Assembly: GCF_014196845.1 (NCBI RefSeq)
Contig: NZ_JACIEM010000003.1
Location: 496,001 to 560,000 of the forward strand
From: Aurantimonas endophytica
Lineage (GTDB): Bacteria > Pseudomonadota > Alphaproteobacteria > Rhizobiales > Rhizobiaceae
DNA length: 64,000 nucleotides
Reading direction: 5' to 3'
Part shown: positions 52,488-61,690 of the stretch, piece after piece
Layout: every line of letters starts with the position of its first letter
How positions within the stretch are numbered: position 1 is the stretch's first letter
The notes under the pieces: model-generated
Database searches by the model: none
What the model was told of the DNA's origin: nothing
The model's input: the letters and a program-made list of their open reading frames with translations, nothing else
Program-made: the position numbers and the translations under genes

Positions 52488-53345
52488 TCAGGGTAGCTTC
52501 TGGTTGAGCAGGATCACTTCGGAGAACAGATGATCGACCGCCGCCGGGACAAGGTCCGGCGAGCGGTACCATCGCGGCAGGGCGATCGGCTCGACGGTCC
52601 CCTGGTCGTCTAGCGGCGCCATCCAGCGCGAATCCACCGCCAGGACGCCGTTCTCGCCAGCGACCAGCGTGTCGGCGATGGCCTGCGCCTCGGCCGAAAG
52701 CCGCGCCGGGTCGCTGGCGTGGAGGATCTCGTGATAGGCGACGGCATCGCCCTTCAGCTTGCGCTGGTAGACCAGCCACAGCCCCGGATCGCCGACCAGC
52801 ACGTGATGGATGTCGAAGCCCTCATGGGCGTCGAGAACCAGCTGCTGCGAGGCCGTCAGGCGGTCGCGGATCGCCGCCGGATCGCGCAGGCAGGACAGCA
52901 CCATGCGTTGCGGCCCGCTGCGCGGCCGGAACAGGCTGCGCGTCGCGTCGAGCACTGCGAAGCCGAGGGCGCGGATCTTGCGGCCGGTCGCCCGGCGCGC
53001 GGTCATCGTCGCATAGGTGACCCCCGGTTGCGCCATTCCCGCCTGCAGCAATGCATCGCCGGTGCCGTCGCCGCGATACTCGGCGAGGAGATACCATGAC
53101 GACAGGTCGCAGAAGCGCTGCAGCCGCCCGCCGACCGGCCGGTCGCTGTAGATCGTCCCCATGAAGCCGACGATGCGGCCGCGATCCTCCACCAGCCAGC
53201 CGCGCTCCACTTCCGCCGGCCGCCACGGATAGTCGAGCAGGCGGCGCCAGCGCTCCCCCGGAATCCGGGCATTCATCCGCTCGTGCAGCAGCCGCGCGAC
53301 GGGCTCAATATCCGCCTCCCCGGCAGGTCGGACGATGGCGCTCAT
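52488..53345 (-). CDS. GNAT-type acyltransferase-like protein
   Basis: A 285-aa protein. The first part has a GNAT pattern (VRPAGEADIEPVARLLHERM, GWLVEDRGRIVGFMGTIYS, YRGDGTGDALLQAGM, where the acetyl-CoA loop is weakly conserved). The C-terminal half is a second, poorly conserved domain that may be another GNAT fold. Acyltransferases of this type sit in polysaccharide loci. It is coupled by a 4-nt overlap to the upstream deacetylase-like gene and converges with the membrane cyclase (4 nt between stops). Confidence 0.65.
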   Translation of the reverse strand: MSAIVRPAGEADIEPVARLLHERMNARIPGERWRRLLDYPWRPAEVERGWLVEDRGRIVGFMGTIYSDRPVGGRLQRFCDLSSWYLLAEYRGDGTGDALLQAGMAQPGVTYATMTARRATGRKIRALGFAVLDATRSLFRPRSGPQRMVLSCLRDPAAIRDRLTASQQLVLDAHEGFDIHHVLVGDPGLWLVYQRKLKGDAVAYHEILHASDPARLSAEAQAIADTLVAGENGVLAVDSRWMAPLDDQGTVEPIALPRWYRSPDLVPAAVDHLFSEVILLNQKLP

Positions 53346-54118
53346 CGGGATGCAGCGCCGGCGGCGGGAGCTGCAAACAGCGCCGCGGCGCTGCGGAACC
53401 GGACCGCACCGTGCGCGGCCAACATATCGAGCAATTCGCTGAGGAACTCCCAGGTTTCGGCATCATGATCGAGGTGGTGGGTCAGAAGGCCGAACGGCTC
53501 ATCCTTGTCGGTCCGGCCAAGGCGCCGGTCGGCAATGCGCTCGGCCGCCAGCCGAAGCAGCTTCTCGCGGCCCGCAAAGCGCGCGCCGCCCTTCCAGGTC
53601 AGGAGGTCGAGATGCGCGTTGATCTCGGCGAGACCGAGTGCCGCCTCCGGCGCCGCGCGCGGTCCGAACACCGAGACGCCGCGAAAGCCAAGGCCGGGCA
53701 GCGGGGCGATCACGCTGGGCTCGATGCGGTTCCAGGGCGGCACCAGTACGGGGACGAAGCGGGCGCCGAAGCACGCCTGGAGCCGCTGGCGTCCCGCAGC
53801 CAGCTGGTTCAGCAAAGCGTCGAGCGCCAGCACGCCACCGCATTCGACAGCGCGGGCGCCTTCTGCCGCATGGTTGCGGTGGGCAAAGCCGTGCTGCAGC
53901 ACCGTCAGCTGCGGATCGTCGAGCGCCTCCGGAAGCTTCGGGAGCATGGCGTCAGGGATGACCGCCAGCGCCAGCGGGATCGCCCGGCGCACCGCTGCCT
54001 GCGTCAGCTGGCCGAGCGCCGACGACGGGCCGATCGCGTCGTCATCGCGCCACCATACGTCGAGTGTGCGACCCTCGTCGGCCCATCTGTCCAGCTCGTC
54101 GACCAGTTCGTCCTGCAT
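53342..54118 (-). CDS. Polysaccharide-deacetylase-like protein (cluster right edge)
   Basis: A 258-aa paralogue of the protein at 33578-34339. It shows the same hallmarks: VWWRDDDAIGPS, VLQHGFAHRNH, VLVPPWNRIEPS and LLTHHLDHDAETW. The conserved Asp pair and His residues suggest a metal-dependent NodB-fold hydrolase, and again no signal peptide is seen. It starts a two-gene unit with the GNAT-like gene. Two such paralogues framing one cluster suggest two deacetylation steps or substrates. Confidence 0.78.
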   Translation of the reverse strand: MQDELVDELDRWADEGRTLDVWWRDDDAIGPSSALGQLTQAAVRRAIPLALAVIPDAMLPKLPEALDDPQLTVLQHGFAHRNHAAEGARAVECGGVLALDALLNQLAAGRQRLQACFGARFVPVLVPPWNRIEPSVIAPLPGLGFRGVSVFGPRAAPEAALGLAEINAHLDLLTWKGGARFAGREKLLRLAAERIADRRLGRTDKDEPFGLLTHHLDHDAETWEFLSELLDMLAAHGAVRFRSAAALFAAPAAGAASR

Positions 54119-54217
54119 CGCCGATGCCTAGACCGGAAACGCAGCTCACGGCAACGCCGGCGCGGTTCCGCCGCTTTCCGGCTTGACCACTGCAGCGTTC
54201 ACCCCCAAACCAGCGTC

Positions 54218-54697
54218 ATGGAGACCCCCGCCCCGGACATCGACATCAGACGGCTTCGCCTCAGCGACGCCCGAGAGCTTGCGCCGCTGATCTCGGCATA
54301 TAACCAGTCGCTGTTTCGCGGCGCCCCCGGCGCGCCGGACACGTTCTACGCCGAGCAGCTGCTCCAGGACCGCACGGCGGAAGTGCTGGGCGCGCGCCTC
54401 GACGGCGAGCTGGTCGGCTTCATCCTCTATTACGACATTCCCGATCTGTGGACCGGCATGCGCTCGGGCCTGGCGGACCACATCTTCGTCTCCCACCGCC
54501 ACCGCCGCAAAGGCATCGGCAAGGCGATGATCGACCTTCTGGCGGAGGAAGCAGACAGTCGAGGCTGGTCGAAGCTGGTGCTGCACGCACCGCGCAATCC
54601 GGGGGCCGGGCGCGGCCTCTACGAGCGCGTGGCCGAGCCGGCGGACTGGTCGAGCTTCGTCATCCGCTTCAACGACCGCGCGCTGGAGAAGCGCTGA
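54218..54697 (+). CDS. GNAT-family N-acetyltransferase
   Basis: A 159-aa protein with a clear GNAT fold: IRRLRLSDARELAPLISAYN, LVGFILYYDIPD, and the acetyl-CoA-binding HIFVSHRHRRKGIGKAMIDL (R-x2-G-x-G/A). It ends NPGAGRGLYERVAEPADWSS. It resembles small diamine- or aminoglycoside-type acetyltransferases, but the substrate is unknown. The ATG at 54218 starts the conserved domain. It is divergent from the deacetylase-like gene. Confidence 0.8.
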   Translation: METPAPDIDIRRLRLSDARELAPLISAYNQSLFRGAPGAPDTFYAEQLLQDRTAEVLGARLDGELVGFILYYDIPDLWTGMRSGLADHIFVSHRHRRKGIGKAMIDLLAEEADSRGWSKLVLHAPRNPGAGRGLYERVAEPADWSSFVIRFNDRALEKR

Positions 54698-54921
54698 TTC
54701 GGGCGAGGGACCGGTAGGCCCCGGGGGGCCGGAAGGATTGCCCGCGCGCTGTTGACGCAACTAATCGATTAAGCCGCCGATGGCTTTGCGGCGGCGCGTG
54801 CCCGGCCTTGCGTTCGCAGCTGCGATAGTCCTTTTAGGCGACGTCTCATCGCTGTGCAGCATCGCGCAATCCGCCTATACCGCGCGGCGAAGAAACCGAA
54901 TGCGAGGACGAGAAGGCACCC

Positions 54922-55314
54922 ATGTCCGACCTCAGATCAGCGCGGCCTTTGTCGCCGCATCTTTCGATCTACAAATTTCGCCCGACCATGGCGATGTCGA
55001 TCCTGCACCGCATCACCGGCGCGGCGCTCTACGGCGGCACGCTGCTGCTCGTATGGTGGCTCGTCGCCGCGGCGAGCGGCCCGGAGGCCTTCGAGACCGC
55101 GTCGGACTTCTTCGGCTCGATCGTCGGGCGCCTCATCCTGTTCGGCTACAGCTGGGCGCTGCTCCACCACATGTTCGGCGGCATCAGGCACCTGATCTGG
55201 GATACCGGCCACGGCCTGTCCAAGGAGACCTCGACCAAGCTGGCGATCGCCACGCTGGTCGCGTCCCTGACCATGACGCTGATCCTCTGGATCGCCGTCC
55301 TGGCGTTCGGTTGA
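54922..55314 (+). CDS. sdhC: Succinate dehydrogenase cytochrome b556 subunit
   Basis: A 130-aa membrane subunit with three TM helices. The family signature RPLSPHLSIYKFRPTMAMSI, the RITG after HIS-containing SILHR and the heme-ligand region LLHHMFGGIRHLIWD are present. It anchors SdhAB to the membrane, binds heme b and forms the ubiquinone site with SdhD (complex II, TCA cycle and respiration). First gene of the sdh locus; the 224 nt upstream should hold the promoter, although I see no convincing hexamer pair. Confidence 0.95.
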   Translation: MSDLRSARPLSPHLSIYKFRPTMAMSILHRITGAALYGGTLLLVWWLVAAASGPEAFETASDFFGSIVGRLILFGYSWALLHHMFGGIRHLIWDTGHGLSKETSTKLAIATLVASLTMTLILWIAVLAFG

Positions 55315-55324
55315 GGAGGCGGTG

Positions 55325-55705
55325 ATGCAGAATTTCAAGACACCGCTCAGCCGTGTCCGCGGTCTCGGTTCCGCCCGCGAGGGCACCGGTCACTTCTGGC
55401 AGCAGCGCCTGACGGCGATCTCCAACATCGTCCTGATCACCTTCTTCGTCATCCTCCTCGTCGCCCTGCACGATGCCAGCTTCCTCGAGCTGCGTTCGGC
55501 CTTCGCCAATCCGCTCGTCGGGATCACGATGGCGCTGGTGACGATCTCGGCGACCATCCACATGCGCCTCGGCATGCAGGTGATCATCGAGGACTATGTC
55601 CACGGTGCCGCCAAGCTGCCGCTCCTCATCCTCAACACCTTCTTCGCGGTCGTCGTCGCCGGTGCCAGCCTGTTCGCGATCGTCAAGATGAGCTTCGGAG
55701 CCTGA
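55325..55705 (+). CDS. sdhD: Succinate dehydrogenase hydrophobic membrane anchor subunit
   Basis: A 126-aa subunit with three TM helices. Its start region is [20 protein letters not shown], as in alphaproteobacterial SdhD. The heme-ligand helix has [16 protein letters not shown] with the Asp-Tyr near the quinone site. The ATG at 55325 is chosen over a GTG 3 nt earlier because the GAGGAGG site is then ideally spaced. It lies 10 nt after sdhC and 2 nt before sdhA. Confidence 0.95.
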   Translation: MQNFKTPLSRVRGLGSAREGTGHFWQQRLTAISNIVLITFFVILLVALHDASFLELRSAFANPLVGITMALVTISATIHMRLGMQVIIEDYVHGAAKLPLLILNTFFAVVVAGASLFAIVKMSFGA

Positions 55706-55707
55706 CC

Positions 55708-57564
55708 ATGGCCAGCAACGGAAAAGTCAACGGCGCCGGCCAGCCGCATCGCTCTGCCCCGGCACAGAACGGCAAGGCCTACAGCTTCGTCGACCACACG
55801 TTCGACGTCGTCGTCGTGGGCGCCGGCGGCGCCGGCCTTCGCGCGACTCTCGGCGCGGCGCAGGCCGGGCTGAAGACCGCCTGCATCTCCAAGGTCTTCC
55901 CCACCCGTTCGCACACCGTCGCGGCGCAGGGCGGCGTTGCCGCCTCGCTCGGCAACATGGGCGCGGACGACTGGCGCTGGCACATGTACGACACCGTCAA
56001 GGGATCGGACTGGCTGGGCGACCAGGATGCCATCGAGTATCTGGTTCGCGAGGCGCCCAAGGCCGTCTACGAGCTGGAGCATTTCGGCGTGCCGTTCTCG
56101 CGCACCGAGGACGGGCGCATCTACCAGCGCCCCTTCGGCGGCATGACCACCGACTACGGCAACGGCCCGCCGGCGCAGCGCACCTGTGCCGCCGCCGACC
56201 GGACCGGCCACGCCATCCTGCACACGCTCTACGGCCAGTCGCTGCGCTATTCCTCGGAATTCTTCATCGAGTATTTCGCCATCGACCTGATCATGGACGA
56301 GGAAGGCGTCTGCCGCGGCGTCGTCGCCATCAACATGGATGACGGCACGATCCACCGCTTCCGCGGCAAGAAGACGATCCTTGCCACTGGCGGCTACGGC
56401 CGCGCCTATTTCTCGGCAACCTCGGCCCATACCTGCACCGGCGACGGCGGCGGCATGGTGCTGCGCGCCGGCCTGCCGCTGCAGGACATGGAATTCGTGC
56501 AGTTCCACCCGACCGGCATCTACGGCGCCGGCTGCCTGATCACCGAAGGCGCCCGCGGCGAAGGCGGCTACCTGACCAATTCCGACGGCGAGCGCTTCAT
56601 GGAGCGCTACGCCCCCTCGGCCAAGGATCTCGCCTCGCGCGACGTCGTCTCGCGTTCGATGACGATGGAGATCCGCGACGGCCGCGGCGTCGGCAAGAAC
56701 AAGGACCACATCTTCCTGCATCTCGACCATCTGGATCCGGCGGTGCTGCACGAGCGGCTGCCGGGCATCTCGGAATCGGCGCGGATCTTCGCCGGCGTCG
56801 ACGTCACCCGCGAGCCGATCCCGGTGCTGCCGACGGTCCACTACAACATGGGCGGCATCCCGACGAACTATCACGGCGAGGTGCTGACCAAGAAGAATGG
56901 CGACCCGGATTCGGTTGTGCCCGGCCTGATGGCCGTCGGCGAGGCAGGCTGCGTCTCGGTCCACGGCGCCAACCGGCTTGGCTCGAACTCGCTGATCGAT
57001 CTCGTCGTCTTCGGCCGCGCCGCGGCGCTGCGCTGCGCCGACACGGTGACGCCGGGCGAGGACCAGCCGGACCTGCCGGTGGGCGCCGGCGACAACTCGC
57101 TCGCCCGTCTCGACCGCTTCCGCTACGCGAGCGGCGGCACGCCGACGGCGGTGCTGCGCGACCAGATGCAGCAGACCATGCAGTCCAACTGCGCCGTCTT
57201 CCGCACCGGCGAGATCCTCGAGGAAGGCCACGAGAAGATCCACCAGGTCTGGGCAGCTTCCGAGGATGTGCGAGTCACCGACCGGTCGCTGATCTGGAAC
57301 ACTGACCTGATCGAGACGCTGGAATACGACAATCTCATTGCCCAGGCGGTGGTGACGATGGACTCGGCCCGCAACCGGACGGAGTCACGCGGCGCCCACG
57401 CCCGCGAGGATTATCCCGACCGCGACGACGCCAACTGGATGAAACACACGCTGTCCTTCTGCGACACCGTGGGCAAGACCGTGACGCTCGAGGACCGCCC
57501 GGTGCACACCTACACGTTGTCCAACCAGATCGACTATATTGAGCCGAAGAAGCGGGTTTACTGA
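55708..57564 (+). CDS. sdhA: Succinate dehydrogenase flavoprotein subunit
   Basis: A 618-aa FAD subunit. Dinucleotide motif [21 protein letters not shown]-attachment His in [16 protein letters not shown]; active-site blocks [11 protein letters not shown] and [13 protein letters not shown] with catalytic His/Arg; C-terminus [10 protein letters not shown]. It oxidises succinate to fumarate on the cytoplasmic face. It follows sdhD by 2 nt. Unlike the common sdhCDAB order, sdhB is not next: two other genes intervene. Confidence 0.96.
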   Translation: MASNGKVNGAGQPHRSAPAQNGKAYSFVDHTFDVVVVGAGGAGLRATLGAAQAGLKTACISKVFPTRSHTVAAQGGVAASLGNMGADDWRWHMYDTVKGSDWLGDQDAIEYLVREAPKAVYELEHFGVPFSRTEDGRIYQRPFGGMTTDYGNGPPAQRTCAAADRTGHAILHTLYGQSLRYSSEFFIEYFAIDLIMDEEGVCRGVVAINMDDGTIHRFRGKKTILATGGYGRAYFSATSAHTCTGDGGGMVLRAGLPLQDMEFVQFHPTGIYGAGCLITEGARGEGGYLTNSDGERFMERYAPSAKDLASRDVVSRSMTMEIRDGRGVGKNKDHIFLHLDHLDPAVLHERLPGISESARIFAGVDVTREPIPVLPTVHYNMGGIPTNYHGEVLTKKNGDPDSVVPGLMAVGEAGCVSVHGANRLGSNSLIDLVVFGRAAALRCADTVTPGEDQPDLPVGAGDNSLARLDRFRYASGGTPTAVLRDQMQQTMQSNCAVFRTGEILEEGHEKIHQVWAASEDVRVTDRSLIWNTDLIETLEYDNLIAQAVVTMDSARNRTESRGAHAREDYPDRDDANWMKHTLSFCDTVGKTVTLEDRPVHTYTLSNQIDYIEPKKRVY

Positions 57565-57568
57565 GCAT

Positions 57569-57585
57569 CGCGGCGAGGAGCCGCG
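57569..57585 (+). terminator. GC hairpin after sdhA
   Basis: Perfect 6-bp arms CGCGGC and GCCGCG with a 5-nt loop begin 5 nt after the sdhA stop. There is no T-tract. It could terminate or attenuate sdhCDA transcription, or stabilise its 3' end, before the two inserted genes. Confidence 0.35.
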
Positions 57586-57740
57586 AGATCGGCCGGCCAT
57601 GCGCCGGCTGGTCAGGCTTGCCGTTGCCGCGACGCGGTGACCCGCCCGGGATGCCACATCGCGGCTGCGGCCCTAGGTCTGGGTGGGGACACCTTTCACC
57701 GGCCCAAGCAAGCGGCCGGATCAAGCAATTCGGAGGAATG

Positions 57741-58478
57741 ATGGACAAGTTCAAACGCGCCGGCCTCGCCGGCCTGACGATCCTCGCGCTCGGCGCCCTG
57801 CCGCTCGGCGCGCAGGCGCAAAGCGATCCGGCGCCCGCCGCCTCGCAAGCGCCGGCCGAATCGACCGGCAGCGAAAACGCGCCCGACCCTGCGGCCACGG
57901 AGACGCCGCAGGATCCCGCTGCCTCCGGCGGCGACGCCAGCGACATCACCCCCTCGGGCGGACCGGGTGGCGGGACGACGACGGACGACGGGTCCACCGA
58001 CACGGACACGGACACGGACACGGACACGGACACGGACACGGACACGGACACGGGCGAGCAGCAGTCCGGGCAACCGCGCAACGCCGTCGGCGACAAGTTC
58101 GAGCTGCCGCGCGTCTCGGAAGGCAACCAGGTCGAGCTGATCGCCGGACTCTGCGGCGTACAGATGAAGCAGATGACGCCGCTGGCCTGCACGTGCCTGG
58201 CCGAACAGGCGCTGGAGAAGCTCTCCGATCCGCAGCGCGACTACCTGATCGCCAGCGTCGTCGCGCCCCCGGTGGCCGAGCGGATGCTGGGCGACGGGCG
58301 CGTCGGCCAGCCGGACCAGGAGACCATCTTCGCGTTCCTCAACGCCACCTCCGAGGCCTGCGTGACCGGCCGCTTCGTCGAACCGACGCCAGGCGCGGCA
58401 CCGCAGGCGACGCCGCCCGCGACTGCCCCTTCACCGGACGGCACCGCGCCGGCCGACGGCGCCGCACCCGCCAACTGA
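57741..58478 (+). CDS. Secreted protein with Thr-Asp repeat, unknown function
   Basis: A 245-aa protein I do not recognise. It has a signal peptide (MDKFKRAGLAGLTILALG, cleavage near AQAQ), a low-complexity linker rich in Pro, Ala, Ser and Gly, and about nine Thr-Asp dipeptides. A compact domain of about 95 residues follows, beginning FELPRVSEGNQVELIAGLCG, with Cys residues (GLCG, ACTCLA, EACV) that may form disulfides. A Pro/Ala-rich tail ends it. The second of two adjacent ATGs is favoured by the GGAGG spacing. It lies between sdhA and sdhB; a functional link is unproven. Confidence 0.7.
   Translation: MDKFKRAGLAGLTILALGALPLGAQAQSDPAPAASQAPAESTGSENAPDPAATETPQDPAASGGDASDITPSGGPGGGTTTDDGSTDTDTDTDTDTDTDTDTDTGEQQSGQPRNAVGDKFELPRVSEGNQVELIAGLCGVQMKQMTPLACTCLAEQALEKLSDPQRDYLIASVVAPPVAERMLGDGRVGQPDQETIFAFLNATSEACVTGRFVEPTPGAAPQATPPATAPSPDGTAPADGAAPAN
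57999..58052 (+). repeat. Hexanucleotide tandem repeat (GACACG)9
   Basis: Nine perfect, uninterrupted copies of GACACG inside the preceding gene encode alternating Asp and Thr. Changes in copy number keep the frame and would alter the length of the acidic linker by two residues per unit. This is a candidate variable-number locus. Confidence 0.9.
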
Positions 58479-58539
58479 TCGCGGCCGGGGGCCGGCGGCA
58501 GCCGGTTCCCCGTCCCTCCACACCGCTAAAAATCGCGCC

Positions 58540-59697
58540 ATGCCCGGATCGACGCTCCACTCACTGGTCCTGCGTGCCGAACGGCGCTGGTCGCGCTTGC
58601 GACACGGCGTGAAGCGCCGCGCCGGCCTCCTCGGCACGCCGATCATCCTGCCCTATCGCGGCTTCGGCACGGCGAAGGGTCTCTGGGTGCGCGGGCGGGT
58701 CATCGAGGACGAGGGCGTGGTGTCGGCCGCGCACAGCGATTCGCTGCTGACCAATCTCCGCCTGACGTTCCGCCGCTACGAGTCCGACGAAATCGCCGGC
58801 GCCGAACTCGCTTTCGAGGGCGCCGGCCGGTCCGGCACCGCCACCACCGATCGCGAAGGCTTCTTCGATTTCGCCATCGAGGCGCCGGACATCCCGGCCG
58901 GCGAGGCCTGGACCCATGTCGACCTGACGCTGACGGACGTCCCGGGCTACGACTGGCGACCGCTGGGCGCCAGCGTCCCGGTGCGGCTGGTCTCGCCGGA
59001 GGCCCGCTTCGGGATCATCTCCGACATCGACGACACGATCGTCGAAACCGGCGCGACCAACCTCTTCCGCCATTGGCGAACCGTCGTCGCCAATTCGGCG
59101 GAGAGCCGGACGGCGTTTCCGGGCGTCACTCATCTCTACCGTGCGCTGACGCGGGGCGAGGCCGGGCCGGAAACCAACCCGATCTTCTACGTCTCCTCCA
59201 GCCCGTGGAATCTCTTCGACCTGTTCGAGCAGTTCATGCGGCTGCATGCCATCCCGGTCGGCCCGATGCTGCTGCGCGATTTCGGCATCGACGAGACCAA
59301 ATGGTTCACCGGCAGCCACGACACCCACAAGCTGGCGATGATCGAGCGCGTCATGGACGCCTATCCGCATCTGCGCTTCCTGCTGATCGGCGACTCCGGC
59401 CAGCGCGACGCGGCGATCTACGCCGAGGCGAGCCGGCGTCACCCCGGGCAGGTCCTCGCTGTCCACATTCGCGACGTCACGCCGGACGGCCACAGCCCGG
59501 CGGTGACGGAGGCGCTTGCCGCGCTTCGGGCGGCGGGGATCCCGGTGACCATCGGCGCGAGCCTGGAGGCGGCCGCGGCGCTCTCGGCCGAGCAGGGGCT
59601 CATATCCGAACGTGCCGCGCGTGATGTCGCCGAGGCGGTGGGCAAGCGCGACGCCGGTATCCGCGAAACCCCGCTCGGCCAGATCGAAGACCACTGA
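58540..59697 (+). CDS. App1/DUF2183-family phosphatase-like protein
   Basis: A 385-aa protein. The HAD-like signature GIISDIDDTIVETGATN carries the nucleophile-type D-x-D-D-T. Further motifs are FYVSSSPWNLFDLFEQFM, WFTGSHDTHKLAMIERV and LLIGDSGQRDAAIYAE. This is the C-terminal catalytic region of the App1 phosphatidate phosphatase family. Its N-terminal half is a beta-sandwich-like region (VRGRVIEDEG). The substrate in bacteria is unknown; a phospholipid or phosphoprotein is possible. It lies between the TD-repeat gene and sdhB. Confidence 0.82.
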   Translation: MPGSTLHSLVLRAERRWSRLRHGVKRRAGLLGTPIILPYRGFGTAKGLWVRGRVIEDEGVVSAAHSDSLLTNLRLTFRRYESDEIAGAELAFEGAGRSGTATTDREGFFDFAIEAPDIPAGEAWTHVDLTLTDVPGYDWRPLGASVPVRLVSPEARFGIISDIDDTIVETGATNLFRHWRTVVANSAESRTAFPGVTHLYRALTRGEAGPETNPIFYVSSSPWNLFDLFEQFMRLHAIPVGPMLLRDFGIDETKWFTGSHDTHKLAMIERVMDAYPHLRFLLIGDSGQRDAAIYAEASRRHPGQVLAVHIRDVTPDGHSPAVTEALAALRAAGIPVTIGASLEAAAALSAEQGLISERAARDVAEAVGKRDAGIRETPLGQIEDH

Positions 59698-59835
59698 AAA
59701 TACCGGTCAAATCTCCCGATAATTCAACCGATTCAATGGCCCGCTGCGCGGTTTCGTCTCTGGCGTTTTGCAGCGCAACCTTTATGTTGCGAACGATTCC
59801 AATCGCACTGATCCCCACCTGAAACTGGACTGATC

Positions 59836-60615
59836 ATGGTCGAGCTTGCGCTTCCGAAAAACTCCACCCTCACCAAAGGCAAGGTGTGGGACCGGCCGCA
59901 GGGCGCGACCAATATCCGCGAGTTCAAGATCTACCGCTGGTCGCCGGACGACGACGCCAATCCGCGCACCGACACGTTCTATGTGGATGTCGATGATTGC
60001 GGGCCGATGGTCCTCGACGCGCTCTTGTGGATCAAGAACAAGGTCGACTCGACGCTGGCGCTACGCCGCTCCTGCCGCGAGGGCATCTGCGGCTCCTGCG
60101 CCATGAACATCGACGGCGCCAACACGCTGGCCTGCACCAAGGGCATGGACGAGGTCAGCGGCGCCATCGCCGTCTACCCGCTGCCGCACATGCCGGTGAT
60201 CAAGGACCTCGTGCCCGATCTCACCGTGCCCTATGCCCAGCTGCGCTCGATCGAGCCGTGGCTGAAGACCGAGACCCCGGAGCCCGAGCGCGAATGGCGC
60301 CAGAGCCATGGCGACCGCGAGAAGCTCGACGGGCTCTACGAGTGCATCCTGTGCTTCTGCTGCCAGACCGCATGCCCCTCCTACTGGTGGAACGGCGAGC
60401 GCTATCTCGGGCCAGCCGTGCTGCTGCAAGCCTATCGCTGGCTGATCGACTCGCGCGACGAGGCGACCGGCGAGCGTCTCGACGACCTCGAGGACCCGTT
60501 CAAGCTCTATCGCTGCCACACCATCATGAACTGCACCCAGACCTGCCCGAAGGGCCTGAACCCGGCGAAGGCCATCGCCGAGATCCGCACGATGATGGTC
60601 GAGCGCCGGGTCTGA
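59836..60615 (+). CDS. sdhB: Succinate dehydrogenase iron-sulfur subunit
   Basis: A 259-aa subunit with the three cluster sites: 2Fe-2S in [16 protein letters not shown] plus LACTK, 4Fe-4S in [16 protein letters not shown], and 3Fe-4S in [17 protein letters not shown]. It transfers electrons from SdhA FAD to quinone. It starts 138 nt after the App1-like gene, so it may have its own promoter. No strong Shine-Dalgarno is seen (ACTGGAC). Confidence 0.95.
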   Translation: MVELALPKNSTLTKGKVWDRPQGATNIREFKIYRWSPDDDANPRTDTFYVDVDDCGPMVLDALLWIKNKVDSTLALRRSCREGICGSCAMNIDGANTLACTKGMDEVSGAIAVYPLPHMPVIKDLVPDLTVPYAQLRSIEPWLKTETPEPEREWRQSHGDREKLDGLYECILCFCCQTACPSYWWNGERYLGPAVLLQAYRWLIDSRDEATGERLDDLEDPFKLYRCHTIMNCTQTCPKGLNPAKAIAEIRTMMVERRV

Positions 60616-60636
60616 GCGGCGCGGCGACTGACGCAG

Positions 60637-60656
60637 CACGGCCACACCCGGCCGTG
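60637..60656 (+). terminator. Hairpin after sdhB
   Basis: Perfect 7-bp arms CACGGCC and GGCCGTG with a 6-nt loop, 21 nt after the sdhB stop. No T-tract, but it is the only strong dyad before the next gene. Confidence 0.45.
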
Positions 60657-60729
60657 AAACGGCTCGCCGGAGATACCGCGGCGATGGCCTGCCCGCTTGC
60701 GGTCATTTTTGTGCGGTCACGGATGCGTC

Positions 60730-61653
60730 ATGAAGACGATCCGATCCTCCCGCCGCCTCTCGCTTTCCGCCATCGTGCTGTTGCCGCCGCTCGCCCTTGC
60801 CGGCTGCGTCGGCACGGGTACCGATCTCGAGGAAGCGGTCACGCCGCTCAGCTACGGCCCCAGCCAGGAATGCCTCGCCCGGGCGATGTATTTCGAATCC
60901 AACCGCTCCAGCGAAAGCGGCATGCTGGCGGTCGGGACCGTGGTGATGAACCGCGTCGAGTCGGGCGAATATCCGAGCGACGTCTGCGCCGTGGTCGCGC
61001 AGCCGAAGCAGTTCGCGCCAGGCGTCATGACGCGACCCATGGGCGCCGGCAAGGAACTCGCCATGGAGACGGCGCACAAGGTGCTGTCCGGCCAGCGCCA
61101 CGAGCCGGTCCGCGACGCACGGTTCTTCCACACCGCCGGCCTGTCGTTCCCCTATGGCAACATGCACTACACGGCGATCGCCGGCGGCAATGCCTTCTAC
61201 GAGAAGGTTTCGCGCCGCCATCGTCCGGACTTCAAGCATGCCTCGCAGGCCGAAGTCGCCGCTGCCGGCGCATCGGGGGCGATCGACGGGATGCGGCAGG
61301 GCAAGACCGCCGCAGCGCCGACCTCGACGGCCGCTGCCCTCAAGCCGGCACGCAAGCCGGCCGAGGAGAGCCCCTTCATGGCCTTGTGGAACGGCCTTGC
61401 CCGCAAGGACACGGCGCCGCCGGCCAGCCCTTCGGTCGGGCTTGCAGCGTCGGCGGCCGATGTGACCGTCGCCCAGGCAACGACCGCAACGGATGCGGCT
61501 TCGATCGCGCCGGCCGCGGACGCCGCCCTGCCCGGCGTGACGGCCACCACCGCCGTTCCGGCCGCGGAGACGCAGATAGCCGCATCGCCTTCGACAGGGA
61601 ACGGCCTGGCCGAACGCGGCGGCCGCGTTGCCAGCCCGACACCGCGACCCTAA
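60730..61653 (+). CDS. SleB-like cell-wall hydrolase lipoprotein
   Basis: A 307-aa protein. The signal ends in the lipobox LALAGC, so it is a lipoprotein. The Hydrolase_2 (SleB) domain spans roughly residues 38-170 with ECLARAMYFESNRSSESG, TVVMNRVESGEYPSDVCAVV and the aromatic end FPYGNMHYTAIAGGNAFYEK. The remaining 135 residues are an Ala/Pro/Thr-rich, probably disordered tail. Homologues cleave the glycan or cortex of peptidoglycan; here it likely remodels cell wall. The ATG at 60730 gives a clean signal peptide. Confidence 0.82.
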   Translation: MKTIRSSRRLSLSAIVLLPPLALAGCVGTGTDLEEAVTPLSYGPSQECLARAMYFESNRSSESGMLAVGTVVMNRVESGEYPSDVCAVVAQPKQFAPGVMTRPMGAGKELAMETAHKVLSGQRHEPVRDARFFHTAGLSFPYGNMHYTAIAGGNAFYEKVSRRHRPDFKHASQAEVAAAGASGAIDGMRQGKTAAAPTSTAAALKPARKPAEESPFMALWNGLARKDTAPPASPSVGLAASAADVTVAQATTATDAASIAPAADAALPGVTATTAVPAAETQIAASPSTGNGLAERGGRVASPTPRP

Positions 61654-61690
61654 CCTTCGGCGCTTTCCGGAAGCTGCCAGGGGTCTCCCG

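Noticed and set aside
52488-52533. Terminator between convergent cyclase and GNAT-like genes
   Set aside because: Only 4 nt separate the stops and no stable hairpin is seen, so transcripts probably overlap.
57999-58052. CRISPR-like array
   Set aside because: The repeats are 6 bp, contiguous and without spacers, and lie within a coding frame. It is a microsatellite.
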